A stretch of 64,000 nucleotides of DNA from Tetrastigma voinierianum (taxonomy: Eukaryota > Streptophyta > Magnoliopsida > Vitales > Vitaceae): the NCBI GenBank assembly GCA_016808115.1, contig JAEQBH010001518.1:310001-374000 (forward strand), in the 5' to 3' direction. Shown in pieces: positions 13,791-26,264 of the stretch. Made by a program: the position numbers and the translations under genes. Position 1 is the stretch's first letter, and each line of letters begins with the position of its first letter. The notes under the pieces are model-generated. The model saw nothing but the letters and a program-made list of their open reading frames with translations, was not told the DNA's origin and ran no database searches.

Positions 13791-14510
13791 CTAGCTCCAC
13801 TCTCGAGTTAAGAAAGTAGGCTTTTTAGCCATTGTTTTCTCAAACTCATGCATTTCTCTAGTGCTACATGTTACCAATATCCATTATCAAAGAAACAAAG
13901 TAGGTCTTATGATCACTTTAATTCAAATTCAATACAGTACATCATCACTGGAATTCATCACACAAATCCAAAGGTAGGCTCAATGCCACCTTGATCTACT
14001 ATATGCAATGATATCACGGCTAGGCGCATATGTGCAAGCGTTTGTGCGAATTCTGCCACAATCACAAATCTGTGCTGCGTGGACTAGCGCCACCTCGTCC
14101 GCCGCACGCAATGATGGCGTTTGTAAATGTGGCGTGCCGCTCGAATACTCACACACAATTCAAAGAATCTAAAGGCCACTTTGATCCACTACATGCAACG
14201 TCATGGTCAGAGTGGCATGCCAAAGTGTTCAAAGGAATCAAAATCTGCACCGCAAAATTCTTCGACGCCGTGCAGAATGATCAAGGTGACTAGTGCAAGG
14301 TTGAAAGGAAAAAAACACAACAGCCTCAAGACAATCATGAGTCATCACAAGTTTTAAAACACAAAGCACAGAGAGACAAGACCATAAATATTTATTTCGA
14401 TGAAGACTGGAGCTGGTCTTGAGCCATGAATAAGAATGAGAACTATCTGCAGATAATGAACCAAGGAAAAATCAGGTACACCAAACTTATGTTCATAAAA
14501 ATTAATTTTT
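13791..14510. other. Interior without recognised gene; GC-richer patch
   Basis: A more GC-rich patch (14020-14290) with a weak internal duplication ('ccaccttgatctacta' at about 13990 and 'ccactttgatccacta' at about 14176) sits in otherwise AT-rich sequence. No function can be assigned. Confidence 0.4.
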
Positions 14511-14514
14511 AAAA

Positions 14515-15045
14515 TTTTATGGTATAGAAATTACCTGTAGTTTCTATTGTTGAATATTTATTTTCATCAGAATCTTCGAGAAAAATTTGTTGGCATATAA
14601 ATAATCTCTAATGTCTATTACCAAAAATTTATTTTTATCAAAAGATGAAAATCTCCATTGGAAAATTTTCTGGCATAGAGATTAAATCCAATCCTTATTG
14701 TCAAAATTTTATTTTCACAAAGAACATCATAATCTTCATTGGAAATTTTTTTTGCATAGAGATTAAGTTTAATCCCTACTGCCAAAAAATTGTTTTCATC
14801 AAGAAACACCAAAATCTTTATGGGAAAAATTTTTGGTAGAGATTATACATAATTCCCATTACCATAAAATTTGTTTTCATCTATTTTTCATGGAAAAAAA
14901 TTTCTAGCAAAGATTAAATCTAATTCTCATTGTCAAAAAATATGTTTTCATATATTTTTCATGGGAAATTTTTTTTATGGCAAAGATTAAAGGTAGTTCT
15001 CATTGCCATAAAATTTATTTTCATCTATTTTTCATGGAAATAAAA
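14515..15045 (+). repeat. Tandem repeat, about seven degenerate units of 65-85 bp
   Basis: Each unit carries 'gcatagagattaaatctaat' (or close) followed by 'ccattgccaaaa', then 'ttgttttcatc' and a 'catgggaaaatttt' block. It ends just before the start of the nested LTR element. It lies late in the interior, like the 3' non-coding tandem repeats of several plant LTR elements. Confidence 0.7.
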
Positions 15046-15527
15046 TTGCAAGGACTGCTTCCACGAAATGAGAATTCATCCATTCATTTCGAAAAAATCT
15101 CATTGAATGGGACAAGTCAAGGTCACGGATAGTCATGAGGACTAACCCCGACGTGAGCAGTCACATGAGGGATCCGAGCTCGACATGCAGGAGGGTCGAG
15201 CATGCTACTAGCTCAACCACCTCGGGTGTCGAGGTAGATGCAGTCGGATACTCGAATAAACAGAATACCTCGGGCTTTAGAGATAAGGCAAGTGGTGCAC
15301 AATTTGTTGTCCACCTCAACACGCATTACGTCGTAATTAATGTACAAATTAATGAGTAACGAAGAAATACTGAGGGCCACTTCATAATTTGCCCATCCCC
15401 ATAATCATCCATCACAACAATGGGTTTCATAATGGCCTTCTGGCAATGTATGATATACTCAAAGGATTCGATTCTTCTTTGGAGACATAATAAACAAATT
15501 CTTTTGGAAGGACATGAAACCTTTCCA

Positions 15528-15545
15528 TTGGCGCCATCTGGGGGA
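15528..15545 (+). other. Putative primer binding site
   Basis: TTGGCGCCATCTGGGGG directly follows the LTR end 'ctttcca'. The form is typical of plant gypsy elements. Confidence 0.65.
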
Positions 15546-18500
15546 AACGAAAAATCCCATGCTTCTAAGTTGCTGTAGACAAATGAAATCGATTTCCAAT
15601 ATTCAGAACGGGAGATCCCCTTCCGAGCCTTGGTTTCAATCGGGAACAATGGCTGCACATTGTGAGCACGTCAAAGATCGCTAAGACCCACCAGAGTGTC
15701 GGCCTCTCTTTCTAGAGAGACTAACGCCACTGCACGGAAGAAATGCAACCTCGCGGGAGGCAAACACCACCCCTCGCCCGCCAACCCCAATGCACGCAGT
15801 CCTATGCAGTTTGAATCCATGGATAACTTTTCTCTTCCCCAACGTCGAGACCATCTTCTCATCAACAATCCCTAGCCCGTTGGATCTCCTTCCCATCGGA
15901 GAGGTCTAGATCTTGCATTACACTCATTGGACAACATGTCGTTTTCCCTATTCGTCCCCGCCATATTAAAATAGGATGCCCCGCCGCACTTCGCTTTGCC
16001 TAAGTTCCAAATGTATAATGATCTTCAAGACCTCTTGGATCGCCAAATTTTTATATGCACTTCGCTGTGATAATGACGCCAGACGGCAGCCATGTCTGCT
16101 GTGTAAAGTCTTCTCGTCTAGTCATAAGCCTCTTCCCAATACGGTTCCAGATCGCTTATTTCAAATGCGTGAACTCCCATTCCCATTTATCCTCAAAGTT
16201 CACCAATACATGTGCCTAAATGAAAGCAGGTGGCGTCACCAATCTTTCCAGTCCAAATATGAGATCCAAGTCCATCGATCGCAGAACGGCTGATCCTTCA
16301 ACTCGATGTCGTAAGCCCCGATACTATCTTATGTGGCACAAAACAAGTTATTCGGGCCTCACTACCCAATTTTAATTACAGGTTGCTGCCGATCCACTCG
16401 TGAACCATCGGCTAAGTTACACCTGCAAAGGAACCAAGATGGCGCTCGAGGACGATAGTCACCGCACCAAATCGAATGGTCACATCATACTAGGATTCCC
16501 GGTTAATTACACGGAGAAGTGGAAGAGGGTCGGTGACAAATAAGACAGAGAGATAAACATGACCTTAAAGATTCGACGTTAATTACTGGCCATTAAGGCC
16601 AGGGATCGAGACCGAGCCATCAAGAATCCGAGGCAAGATAACAGCACGACAAGCAGTTGAAACCTATTACGAGGTCAAATAGTAGAAAGAAGATACGCAA
16701 CCAACAATGTAGTGACAACTCGAGTACCGCTTTCACCGAAAGTATTGATGATCTCCAAACGGAAGCCTCTACAATTTACGTCATTTCGCTCAGCAAATCT
16801 GAGCAGTAGAATGGGAAACTCTCCCTCCTAATCTCGAATAAAAGTATTTTCTCTATTTTCATAAGATGATTATTTTATGCCTTGTGGTTGAAGGCCTCTA
16901 TCGCCTTGGCCTGAAAGCAAAGATATATCCCATAAACGCTATTTCCATGAGTGTAATTTCCACGAGATGAGGGACGCGGTGCCAGTTTCTTTGTACCAAT
17001 AATACTGGGCTCGAAAGATAAGTCCCTACATGCACTATTTCTTATGATGATTTCTTTAAAGCCTTCGGCGCCTAGCCTCATCACTGGCCCAAGGCCCCAA
17101 AGTGAGATAAGTCTCATACAACACATTTCTCAATTATGACATTATGTAAAGCCTCTCATGGGCGAAGGCTCGCTCTCAACGATATACTATGGCCTCTGCA
17201 GTATAAGTCCTTATGCTACTACTTCCATTATGATGGTTATTCAAGCTCGCGACCAGCCTCGACGCCCCTAGCTCGCACATAAGGCCCGGCAAGCTCCTTC
17301 TTCACTTTATGGATGATTGCTTCGTCTATTAGATGTCTTATCTCCTCATTAGATGCTTATACTCCAGCCTGGCTGATGATTTGTCATTTTATGATGGTTT
17401 ATTCCATTTTATAGATGTTTGTTCTCCACTATGAGATGACGCCTCCTAACAGAGAAACAGCTTCTCTGCACTTTTACTCATATAAAGAGAGCCCTTTTCC
17501 TCAAGTGTGAGGACCTTCAGAGCCCTTTGCCTTTGGATCAGAGAGCCCTAAAACCGTCTTTCGACCTCTGCAAATAGAAGCATTTGTATGTAATATGCGT
17601 GATATGAGATATGCACTCTCACAAGATATCATCATCATTCCAAAACAAATGGCAGAAACCCCCAGGGCCATCGATAAGATTTTCTGGAGGGGGTAAGAGG
17701 CCTGCATGACGATTTGAAAGTTCTTGCAAAATAATGACAATCTGGCCCAGCAATCATTCACCGAGTTTGGTGTTCTTCGCCAGGTATCGGGTGTACCCGG
17801 TTTCTCCGCCAGCGCCGCTTTCTTCAACTATCAGGCTCGGTTTGATGATTCGTGATTCAGTCACCGCCGATCGGACTCGCCACCTGGGAATAAGATACGC
17901 CGCTTCGACGTGAGCTATCCAGTGTAAGAGTCTGCTCAGACGCCATCATGGCAACCGCGCAAAATTTGGTGTATGCGCGCTTCAGCCAAAGTTCGTGGAA
18001 CTTTCTCATCAGCGTGCGAGTCTTGGCCTAGCTCACTGGCGCACGCCGCTTCAACCCCGTTTACGAGTAGCACGGCCCTTCACCGCTTTGATGGACGCTG
18101 CGCTGTAACGTACAGAGCCGAGATCCTCCACTCAACCTCTAGTTATGCACCTTCTTCAACTACTGGTCATCATGTCGTGACTCTTTCGCTAACTCCGCCA
18201 ACTTTCTGGCCGCGCCTCACCTCCTCTTCTCCATTTTAGAACCTGATTCTGCCTGACCTTCATGTATATATCCCAAGCCCTCCTTAGATGTGATGAAAGG
18301 TGTAAGATGGTGTCATTTAAGCCTGGGTAATACTCATATGTAGGCACTCAAAATGTCTATCTAAAATGTGAGTAGCCAGAACAAAAAATAAAGGGGACAT
18401 GGAACGAAATGGAAAAGTGCTAAAAAGGGTTACCGAGGCTACCTATTTGAAAGGAAGTGGAGTCTCAAAGGTCTGGATTTCTTTTTACCCCGTCTTCCTT

Positions 18501-20123
18501 ACACGAAGACCAACCCAAAGATGACTCTCCTTTGGTCTCCTTCGGGAGTGCCCTAACATGAATAATCCAATTATGAGAGCTCACAAGGAGAGATGCAGCC
18601 TCCTCCAAGGCCAAACAAAGACGCTGAAGGACACCGTTGCTTTCCCTTTCTCCCCTACTAACCGTGGCTACCACTGGGGGACGCGGCCTCTGAGGCCTCC
18701 ACTATCTTTATACCCCTGGGAAGTATAGTCCTCATCTTCGACACCACTACAGTATGCAAGATTGATGTTATTCATCTCAAGATGGTGATATATCAGCCCC
18801 TGGTAGCCTTTCTCACCGAGATGAGGATCTTCCCCAACCCAGATTCTGACTTTTTGATAAACGCCTACCGGCCAACTCTGACACGCCTTCCACTCCAACC
18901 CTTTACTTTGGCCAGGCGCCTCGTCACTATTAAAGTGGTTTGAAACTGGCCACACTGACCATCCCCGCCCATGAGTCAGTGTTCTAACGTCATCGCGACA
19001 AAAGGCTACGCACAAGCCCTACCGAGCCCTCAAACTCTCATAAATCGAGAAAAACGTAACCTTCGGGATTGGCGAACCCTGTCATCAATAATTCTGTGCT
19101 GGCTCATTGCACGTGCTGAATCAAGCCCTCATGGAGCTCGGGGAGGCCTGAACTCGAGCAGAGCTTCCAACTCGATTCGACTCAGCACCTAGCCACTCAG
19201 CCTAGCGGTACCATGTGAAGCAATCAAGGTTATTGGGTTTAATTCCCACTTTCACAAAAAGATAAAAATATCTACGCCTAATGGTACGACCAATGTTCAT
19301 CTAACTTTCGGCGCGATCCCGTACATCTCAAGCTCCTGATATCACATCCTACGACTTATTTTTGCTAGTGTTTGGAAAGTTTGTCACTAGTTGCAACAAG
19401 ATACGCATCGCGAATAAGGTGTAACTTCCTGAGTTGTGTCGCCAAGGTGGGTTTCGAGGTTGTCTCTCTCAAACCCCAACTCCAGCCAGGCTTTTATTTA
19501 GCACTCACAAACCAATAATATGATAATACCTCACTGCAGAACCGTGAATTCATGGAGAAAGGGTAACCTTAGCCCCATGACTTATTCTCAGGTCGGGCAG
19601 CTCATTACAGCCAACTATATCAGATCGCAACAAGGTAAAACTTCCTGCTACAGCGCTGAAGGTGTAATTACAGATAATTCTTCTCCAAACCTAATCTGTT
19701 ACGCCACCCATGAACATGGATAATGTTCAAAGTAGAACGTGAATTAGTAAAGTGGGAACCTCTTAACCTCACTAACGTAGATCTCCCACTACAAAACAGT
19801 CAATGTGGCCTTGTCCCCCTCCCCTAGTGCCACACAAACCGAGGTCCTATGACAAAAATGAGGAGCTTATATACTGAGGAAAAGAGGAATCTCTTTAGAC
19901 AATCCTGCCAAGACTCCCAAATGGCTGAACTTGATGACTTCACAGGTCGTATGTGGGGAGAACCTCCTGCATTTCAGGGATGAAGAAGAAGACTAGTTTC
20001 ACCCATACAACTTCCCACATAGTCTCCTCCACCGGCCATCCTCTAAGTGCCTCTGTTATAGATACGATGCCTTGAAAATCAACTATGGTAACTCATCCGG
20101 CCATAGGGGTGGGGGTGGCTAGT
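15546..20123. other. Interior of nested element, no recognisable coding
   Basis: Open frames of up to about 115 codons occur on both strands (15671-16293, 17501-17827, 17973-18239, 18668-19192) but show no retroelement motif. Between 16860 and 17420 a loose periodic pattern recurs three times ('ataagtccctacatgcac', 'ataagtctcatacaacac', 'ataagtccttatgctac', each followed by a 'tatgatg' block). The interior may be a non-coding (LARD-like) body or very decayed. Confidence 0.4.
19190..19265 (+). mobile_element. Possible tRNA-derived SINE head
   Basis: An A-box-like 'actcagcctagcggt' (about 19195) is followed at normal spacing (about 35 bases) by a B-box-like 'gggtttaattcccac' (about 19230) and an A-rich stretch. 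No flanking duplication was found, so this is tentative. Confidence 0.22.
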
Positions 20124-21160
20124 AGAATAGGACAAGTTGTGGCTCACATAACAGTCATGTGAGTGACCCGAACCCAATCACGTGACAGTCGTAGGAGGGA
20201 CTCGAGCTCATGTGAGTGATCCAAACTCGATCACGTGATAGACACATGAGGGACCCGAGCTCGACAAGCAAGAAGGTTGGGTAAGCTACCAACTCAACCA
20301 CCTTGAGCGTCGAGGTAGATAGAGTATGATACTCGAGTAAACAGAACGCCTCAGGCTTTAGAGATAAAGCAAGCGAAGCATGCGTTGTTGTCCACCTCAA
20401 CAAGCGTTACGATGTGGTTAATGTAGTATAGCAGTTAATGTACAAATTAATAAGTAACATAAGAACATTGAGGGTTAATCATAACTACCTATCTCATAAC
20501 CGTCCATCATGTAACCCCCCACGATAGGTATATAATGTATGGGGATATACCCGAAAGGGGATCCTGTTCTTTTCTTTTGGAGAAGTAATAAACAAATTCT
20601 TTTAGAAGGACACGAAACCTTTCCGCTTACATGATGAAGAGAGAGATCTAAAGCCTCATTTGCCATGCGCTTAACGTGCAAGCGTCGTGCGATGATCGTG
20701 ACAAGCCTATGCGCTTAGGTTTTTTTTGGGATGGACGACAAATGAGGAAGAAGAATAGAGTTTTTGGTGTTAAGGTTCAGAGAGAGATTATTTATGGGAA
20801 GATTGAGAGGTAAAACTATGGTTTTTTTGCTTAAATCAAAAGAATTTCTCTTGGCAAAATCCTTACCCTTTAAATAGATTCTTTCATAGGAAAGAACAAG
20901 AACTTGGTTTTTCCTAGGTCTTTGGAAAATAAGAAGGCTTTTCTATTGACTAAAAAAAATGGTGATGGCAGGAGGTTTGAAAGAAAAGTTAATAGAAACT
21001 TTTTTTTTCTCCCCTTGTTTAAATTAGCTTGTTCTTACCTTTGAAACTCTAAGTCATGAGCAGTAAATTGGACTTTAGGCCTTATGGTGAAAATAAGGTC
21101 AAGATAGGATATTTTTAGCTTTTAATACATACAGTATGACCCTCGAGCCTTAATGTATAT

Positions 21161-21170
21161 GGGGGGCAAT
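21161..21170 (+). other. Polypurine tract of the 14.5-kb element
   Basis: GGGGGGCAAT abuts the TGTTTGAGC start of the 3' LTR. Confidence 0.6.
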
Positions 21171-21198
21171 TGTTTGAGCCAAAATTGAATTTTGGCCA

Positions 21199-24100
21199 TA
21201 TAACACCCCAAAATATACTCCCAGCGCTCGAGATGTTTCGGGTATTTTGTGCTACAATTTGAAGGTAGCTTTAGAGTTAAATGCTAAACATGGAAACGAG
21301 AGACCCTGAAATTTTACAAGTTATAAGGACAAAGTGTACTTGTAAAGGGGCTTAAAAGTCATAATTTGATAAGACTATAGGCCAAAGTATAAATAATAGG
21401 AATTGTAGTGTAGTAAATGGAAGATGGAGAATTATGCAAGGTAACAAGAGAGATTTTGAATTATGGGGTTTATAGAAGGGAGGACCAAAATGATTATTTT
21501 TTGTCTCCAAACAAGGGCTACGGGAAGAAGAGGAGAAGGAAGAAGAAGAAGAGGAAGAAAGGAGAAATCAAGCAAAGGTATGGATTCTAGTATGGATACA
21601 TGACTTTTTTATGATTTTGGTATACAAATTACTTGGGTATGAATTGCTAGGGTTTTCTTTGGACATTAATTTGGTTCCCTTTTCTAGGGTTTTCTTAGGA
21701 AGACATCCTAACTCTAGATTTAAAGGAAGTTTGGTTGAAAATCCCTAGTTGATAATGATTAGAGATGGAATCCTTCACAATTTCGTTTGTAGAATTGGTA
21801 AATTTTGGTATGAATCCTTGATTCTTTTGCAAATTAAAAGTGTTTCAGGATTTGTTGGAGGGGACTATGTTAGTTTTGATAAAGGATGGCCAGAAGTGAT
21901 TTATGGAAGAAAAGGCATGAAAATGATGAAATTTACCATTTCGAAAATTTCGGAGACCAGTGACGCAGATAACCTTGATCCAGACGAGATCGCCTCTGTA
22001 ATCGAACCCATACCGCACAGTCGAAATGCATCGCAATAGTAGTGTTCGTTTTTTATTTTGACCAGCGCCGATTTTGGCCATAACTGCTTCATTTCGATCC
22101 GTTTGAGTGGATTCAAGTTGTCGGGTTAAAAATAGACTTCAAGTAGAACCAAACATCCTGAAATAGGTAAATTCCTCTCAAATTTGATTCTATATGGTCC
22201 AAAATTTTCTCAAAGTGGGGCTATGTCTCGCCAATTTCCGGTTCCGCTTTGAACATAGATTAGCCCCGGTTGTTTAGGACGTAACTCGAGTTTCGGTGCT
22301 CCGATTTGGGTGATTCCAGTTGGAGGAGAACCCATAACACCTTAGCTTGAAAGGAATATAAAGAACTACTGTAAAAAATGGAGTCAAGACACTGGAAAAT
22401 GAGTATTACAAACTATCCCTAGTGTAATATCGGTAAACGGACTAGTTTGACATGAAAATGCCATAACTTTAGTTTGGATGATCCAATTGGAATGATTCCA
22501 ATTTCTAAGTAAAATGATTCCATGTGAGAGACAAGAATACATGAATGGTATGTGAACACATAGGCATCATACTGTGGAGCAAGTATATGAAAGGTAATAT
22601 GTATAGTCGTGTTCATTAAACACAAGGCCATAATTCAAATATGAAAACAAATCGAAATACGAACACTTAACACGGTGCTAATATGTCACGCAATCACGTA
22701 ACGCTAATAAAGATACATTACGAGTTCTAAAAGACATATGATCATATGACTACCTAGGACCTAAAAATGAATGATGACGCCCCGATTAGTGCCACGCAAG
22801 ACTCGACAGTACTTCGATACTCCTCGACAAGGCTACGCACTCCTCGCCGCATTTGGCATCTCGATTAGTGCTAAGGAAGATTCTCGACAGTACTTCAGAT
22901 TCGATTAGTGCTACAAAGACTCGATTAGTACTCGGCATCGGCCGATTGAAGTGCTACGCGACTCCCGCTTCAAGATTTGGGTATCAATAGTGTTACAAGA
23001 CTCGATTAGTACGGTGATTCCCGACATACGGCACTCCCGATTAGTACTGGTACTCCCGTTGGTGCTACTACACCAAGATTATATTGTGTCAAGGTGACTA
23101 CTCATTTCTTGATTGGTTAGGTAGTCAAACAGTTATATGATAAGACTCTCGACAGCAATAAGAGAAGAATGAATATGGTAACATCTTAATGCACCTACGA
23201 AAATTCTGACTGTCAGAGTACCTACGGGTACTTTTGTATAAGAATAAGCTCTGAAACTCCTACGGGAGATCCGAATAAGCATAAGCCTGTTATAAGCATA
23301 AGAAATTGTATAAGTCTAAAGATGATTATGATATAAACCGACAACTTTGTTTGTTTTGGGATATGCTCGAATCAGATAAACCCTGGGTGATAATGATTCA
23401 CGTGGATTCTGGCCTACCACGGACTAATGTCCGTGATTTGCATAAGTCCGATCTCGACCTTGTAGGTGATATGATTCCGACTGTCTTTACTTATCGTATC
23501 TATCAAAATCTTCGTGACAAGAATAAGATCCGTAAGACAAGAATAAGTTCTCAGAAACAAGTATAAGATCCGTGAAGACAAGTATATGTCTGTAAGACAA
23601 GTATAAGATCCAACATATGTATATGCTCAGAAGACAAGCATAAAACTGGAATACATGTATAAGTTCAGAAAGACAAGTATAAGATCTCAAACATGTATAA
23701 GTTCTGTGAATATAAGTATAATATCTCAAATACAAGAACAAGTTAAGTAATACATATAAGTTCAAGACCAGGATATGCTTCAGAGGGTAAGAAGTATAAG
23801 ATAATGGCACCAAGATAAGTTTTGTAGTACTTACGAGTACTTCCGTATAAGGATAAGTTCCGCAATACAAAGATATGTTCCGCACATTCAGAGTACCTAC
23901 GAATTCCTCCGAATGCGTAAACTCCGTAGCATAAGCAGTAAGCTTTGCTGTACCTAAGGGTACTCTCGTATAAGCATAAGTTCATGAACTCCACTGAGAT
24001 TTGAGAGAGACATAAGTACGAGCATGTGGATAAGCATCACCGACAAGCCCAAGCATATGTCCTTCGGGGAGATCCTCGACAATTATGTCCGAGACAAGTA

Positions 24101-24731
24101 CGCATAAGTCCGATATATATGTCCTTTAGAGTCTTGAATAAGTATACGCCCGATACAAGCATAAGTATGTCCTACTTTATATTGGAATAAGAATAAGTCC
24201 GTCATCGCGTAAGATCTGAAAGTAAGTAAGTTCGCATCGCATACGAGATATCTCGAAAAAGCATAAGTTTGTTATGTTGATAATTATGTATGTAAATGCA
24301 AGTTATATGAATTCCCCATAAGATTTTTTGATATCTGCTTCTGTTTATGTTTATTATGATTCAAGATAAGTGCATGTGTTTCAGGAGGTTATATGTTTCC
24401 CCACTCAGCCGTAAAGCTTAGCACGTTTTAATCCGTAGTAACAAAGAGGAGACGTCTCGATCTTCTTCGAGATACAACTCGAGCCAAAGACACTAGTGGG
24501 GTTCATCACAACATGTCTCGCGCTCTAATTTGTAAATGTATACAATTCTTGTATATGTGAATGGACTCAAGATATACGCAGATGATATCGACTTCGACAC
24601 CACCCTGCGGTAGCTTCAGATATGTATCCGTTATAAAAAAACAAAAAGAGTCCTGCTTATATAGTCTCGCGCCGAACTCGTTCTGATTCGCTTAATCGGT
24701 CGGACTGAATCTGGCGTGATACAGCTCCATT
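21199..24731 (+). mobile_element. Long (3.5-kb) LTR, probably solo, inside the 3' LTR of the 14.5-kb element
   Basis: It starts TATAACACCCC (a worn TGTAACACCCC) and ends 'ggcgtgataca'. The bases on both sides rejoin to match the intact 5' LTR (10928 onward), which fixes the insertion near base 28 of the LTR. A purine tract lies at 21522-21575, 'cataac' modules at 22071 and 22278, a 'gattagtgc' run at 22790-23050 and the 20-bp array at 23516-23775. It is homologous to 1437-5425. No coding domains are present. A clean target duplication is not visible because bases differ at the junction (GGCCA against GCTCC). Confidence 0.65.
23516..23775 (+). repeat. 20-bp AAGTATAAG array, second copy
   Basis: About twelve units such as 'acaagtataagatccgtgaag' and 'acaagtatatgtctgtaag' run nearly head to tail. 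It is the counterpart of the array at 3808, at an offset of about 2.32 kb from the LTR start against 2.37 kb there. Confidence 0.75.
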
Positions 24732-25473
24732 GTAGGGCCAAATTCAATAGGCTTATACCAATTTCTAAGAGGCCAAATTAAATGGGCTCAAACCTATTTT
24801 TTGTGAAATTAACGTTTTAAAGCCCAATCTTATAAAGTTAAGAGAGGATGATTTCTTCGGAGAGAAAGTCAAATTACAGTTGGATAAGTGTGGGTAGCAA
24901 ATTTTTCTAAAAGTGGAGTTAAGCAGAAAATTGAGCATGTATGTAGGCAGATGGAGAAAGAGGGAACGTGAGAGATGGAGAAAATTATAAACCAAGTCTC
25001 CATGATGGAGAGCATGATCAATTATTAATAGGAGACTGCTATAAAAGAAAAGGGAAAACACAAGAAAGAGGACCAACAATCAATCAATCAACAACCATAA
25101 CTCAATTCTTAGCATTTCTTCTAACTTTCTAGTAGTTTAACAATTCCAGTAGAATTTTATTTTCAAGTTTCTTTTATTTCTCCAATACTTTGTCATTTTA
25201 GTCTCCCTATTGAAATATAGCAATTTCTTTCAGCAATTTCTACAATAGTTTCTACAGCCTTCAATTTATTCCATTCAATTTACTTATTATGGCATTTTAA
25301 ACTTCGATTCTTGGGAACTATCACATAAACCAGGGAACCTATTTTTCATCTTATTAGAAGTTTGATTTTCAGCGCAACATTAGTTTGAGAACATTTTAAT
25401 TTCCTGGAACGTTCATATATTTTTCTATTTGTCATTATGTATGTTAAAGTGAAATTCACAAAAATCACCAACA

Positions 25474-25874
25474 AACATATATAGTTTTGTTTTTTTTTTA
25501 AAAAAAAATTTACTTGATTTTTTAGGGTTGTTTTGAAAAATAATATAAATATGGAAAGATTCAAATAAACCATAATGTGTGAAAATTATTTTTAAAATAT
25601 TAAAAATAAGTTGAAAACATTTTAAATTTTCTAACAAAGTTTTTCTCTATGAACTATCAATTAATAGTTTTTAAAAATAATTTTCAAAAGCCAATAAGGT
25701 CTATCTCAAGTGGTTAAGAGCTAAAATTGATTTAGATAGGGAAGGGGAGACAAATTTGTGAGGAATATAAAATAATACTATGATGTAATGCAAAGCTAAT
25801 AGATGTTAAAAAAAAATTTCAAATTTTTTTTAAAAAAATAACTATAATAGAGGGTTTATTATGAAAATAAGGAT
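25474..25874. other. AT-rich spacer between two elements
   Basis: Low-complexity A/T runs are present. A 'tctcaagtggttaagagc' string at 25696 resembles a tRNA A-box, but no B-box follows. Confidence 0.45.
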
Positions 25875-25879
25875 ATACA

Positions 25880-26253
25880 TGTTGGAATCCTGGTACATCC
25901 CTTCAGAAATCTATGGTTTCATATGCAACGGAAGCAAAAAATAAAATACATACTAACCGGAATGGAACTGATCCATGAATCTTTCAGGCAATAACCGATT
26001 TGAAGGTTTTGACCACAAAGTGTGGGCTCCAAAAACAATCCGACGCCTTTTTCTTTCAGATATGGGACAAAGAAATTCTCTTCCCTCTTAAATTAGTCTG
26101 TCACCCTAAACATAAATATAATGTTATATTTATAATAGGGTTTAGTGGGCCATTGAATCCACTTACATACTTGGGCCTATAATTAGCCCACATAAGTTCA
26201 ATGGTCCAACTTAATTAAAACTCTAGTTTGCTTATCTGAGCTTAATTCTAACA
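25880..26253 (-). repeat. 3' LTR of minus-strand copia element (374 bp)
   Basis: It begins TGTTGGAATCC and ends TTCTAACA as written on the plus strand. It matches 42720-43100 throughout, for example 'tttcatatgcaa', 'aagcaaaaaataaaatacat' and 'tatttataatagggttta'. Confidence 0.92.
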
Positions 26254-26264
26254 TTCTCCCACTA
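26254..26264 (-). other. Polypurine tract
   Basis: On the minus strand it reads TAGTGGGAGAA, immediately before the 3' LTR. Confidence 0.8.

Larger units (their letters stand above)
15104..20625 (+). mobile_element. Nested LTR retrotransposon with gypsy-type primer site
   Basis: Direct repeats lie at about 15104-15527 and 20124-20625. They share 'cacatgagggatccgagctc', 'ggtgtcgaggtagat', 'ggctttagagataa', 'aatgtacaaattaat' and 'taataaacaaattctttt'. Right after the left repeat comes TTGGCGCCATCTGGGGG, close to the TTGGCGCC-type primer site of many plant Ty3/gypsy elements. A G-rich tract (20106-20120) precedes the right repeat. No recognisable gag or pol remains in the 4.6-kb interior. I did not find a convincing target duplication (CTCAT on the left, CTTAC on the right). 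It is inserted within the 14.5-kb element. Confidence 0.65.
10928..25473 (+). mobile_element. LTR retrotransposon with two nested insertions (lineage not identified)
   Basis: Direct repeats of about 777 bases lie at 10928-11704 and at 21171-21198 plus about 24732-25473. Both begin TGTTTGAGC and end 'caccaaca'. A polypurine tract (GGGGGGCAAT, 21161-21170) abuts the start of the right repeat. The flanks ACCAT (10923-10927) and AACAT (25474-25478) match at four of five bases. The right LTR is split by a long LTR (21199-24731) and the interior by a second LTR element (15104-20625). The remaining interior (about 4 kb) holds only broken, unrecognised coding sequence, and no clear primer site follows the left LTR. 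It may be a non-autonomous (LARD-like) element or a badly decayed one. Confidence 0.65.

Noticed and set aside
25696..25760. SINE-like A-box 'tctcaagtggttaagagc'
   Set aside because: No B-box at the right spacing, no tail and no flanking duplication.
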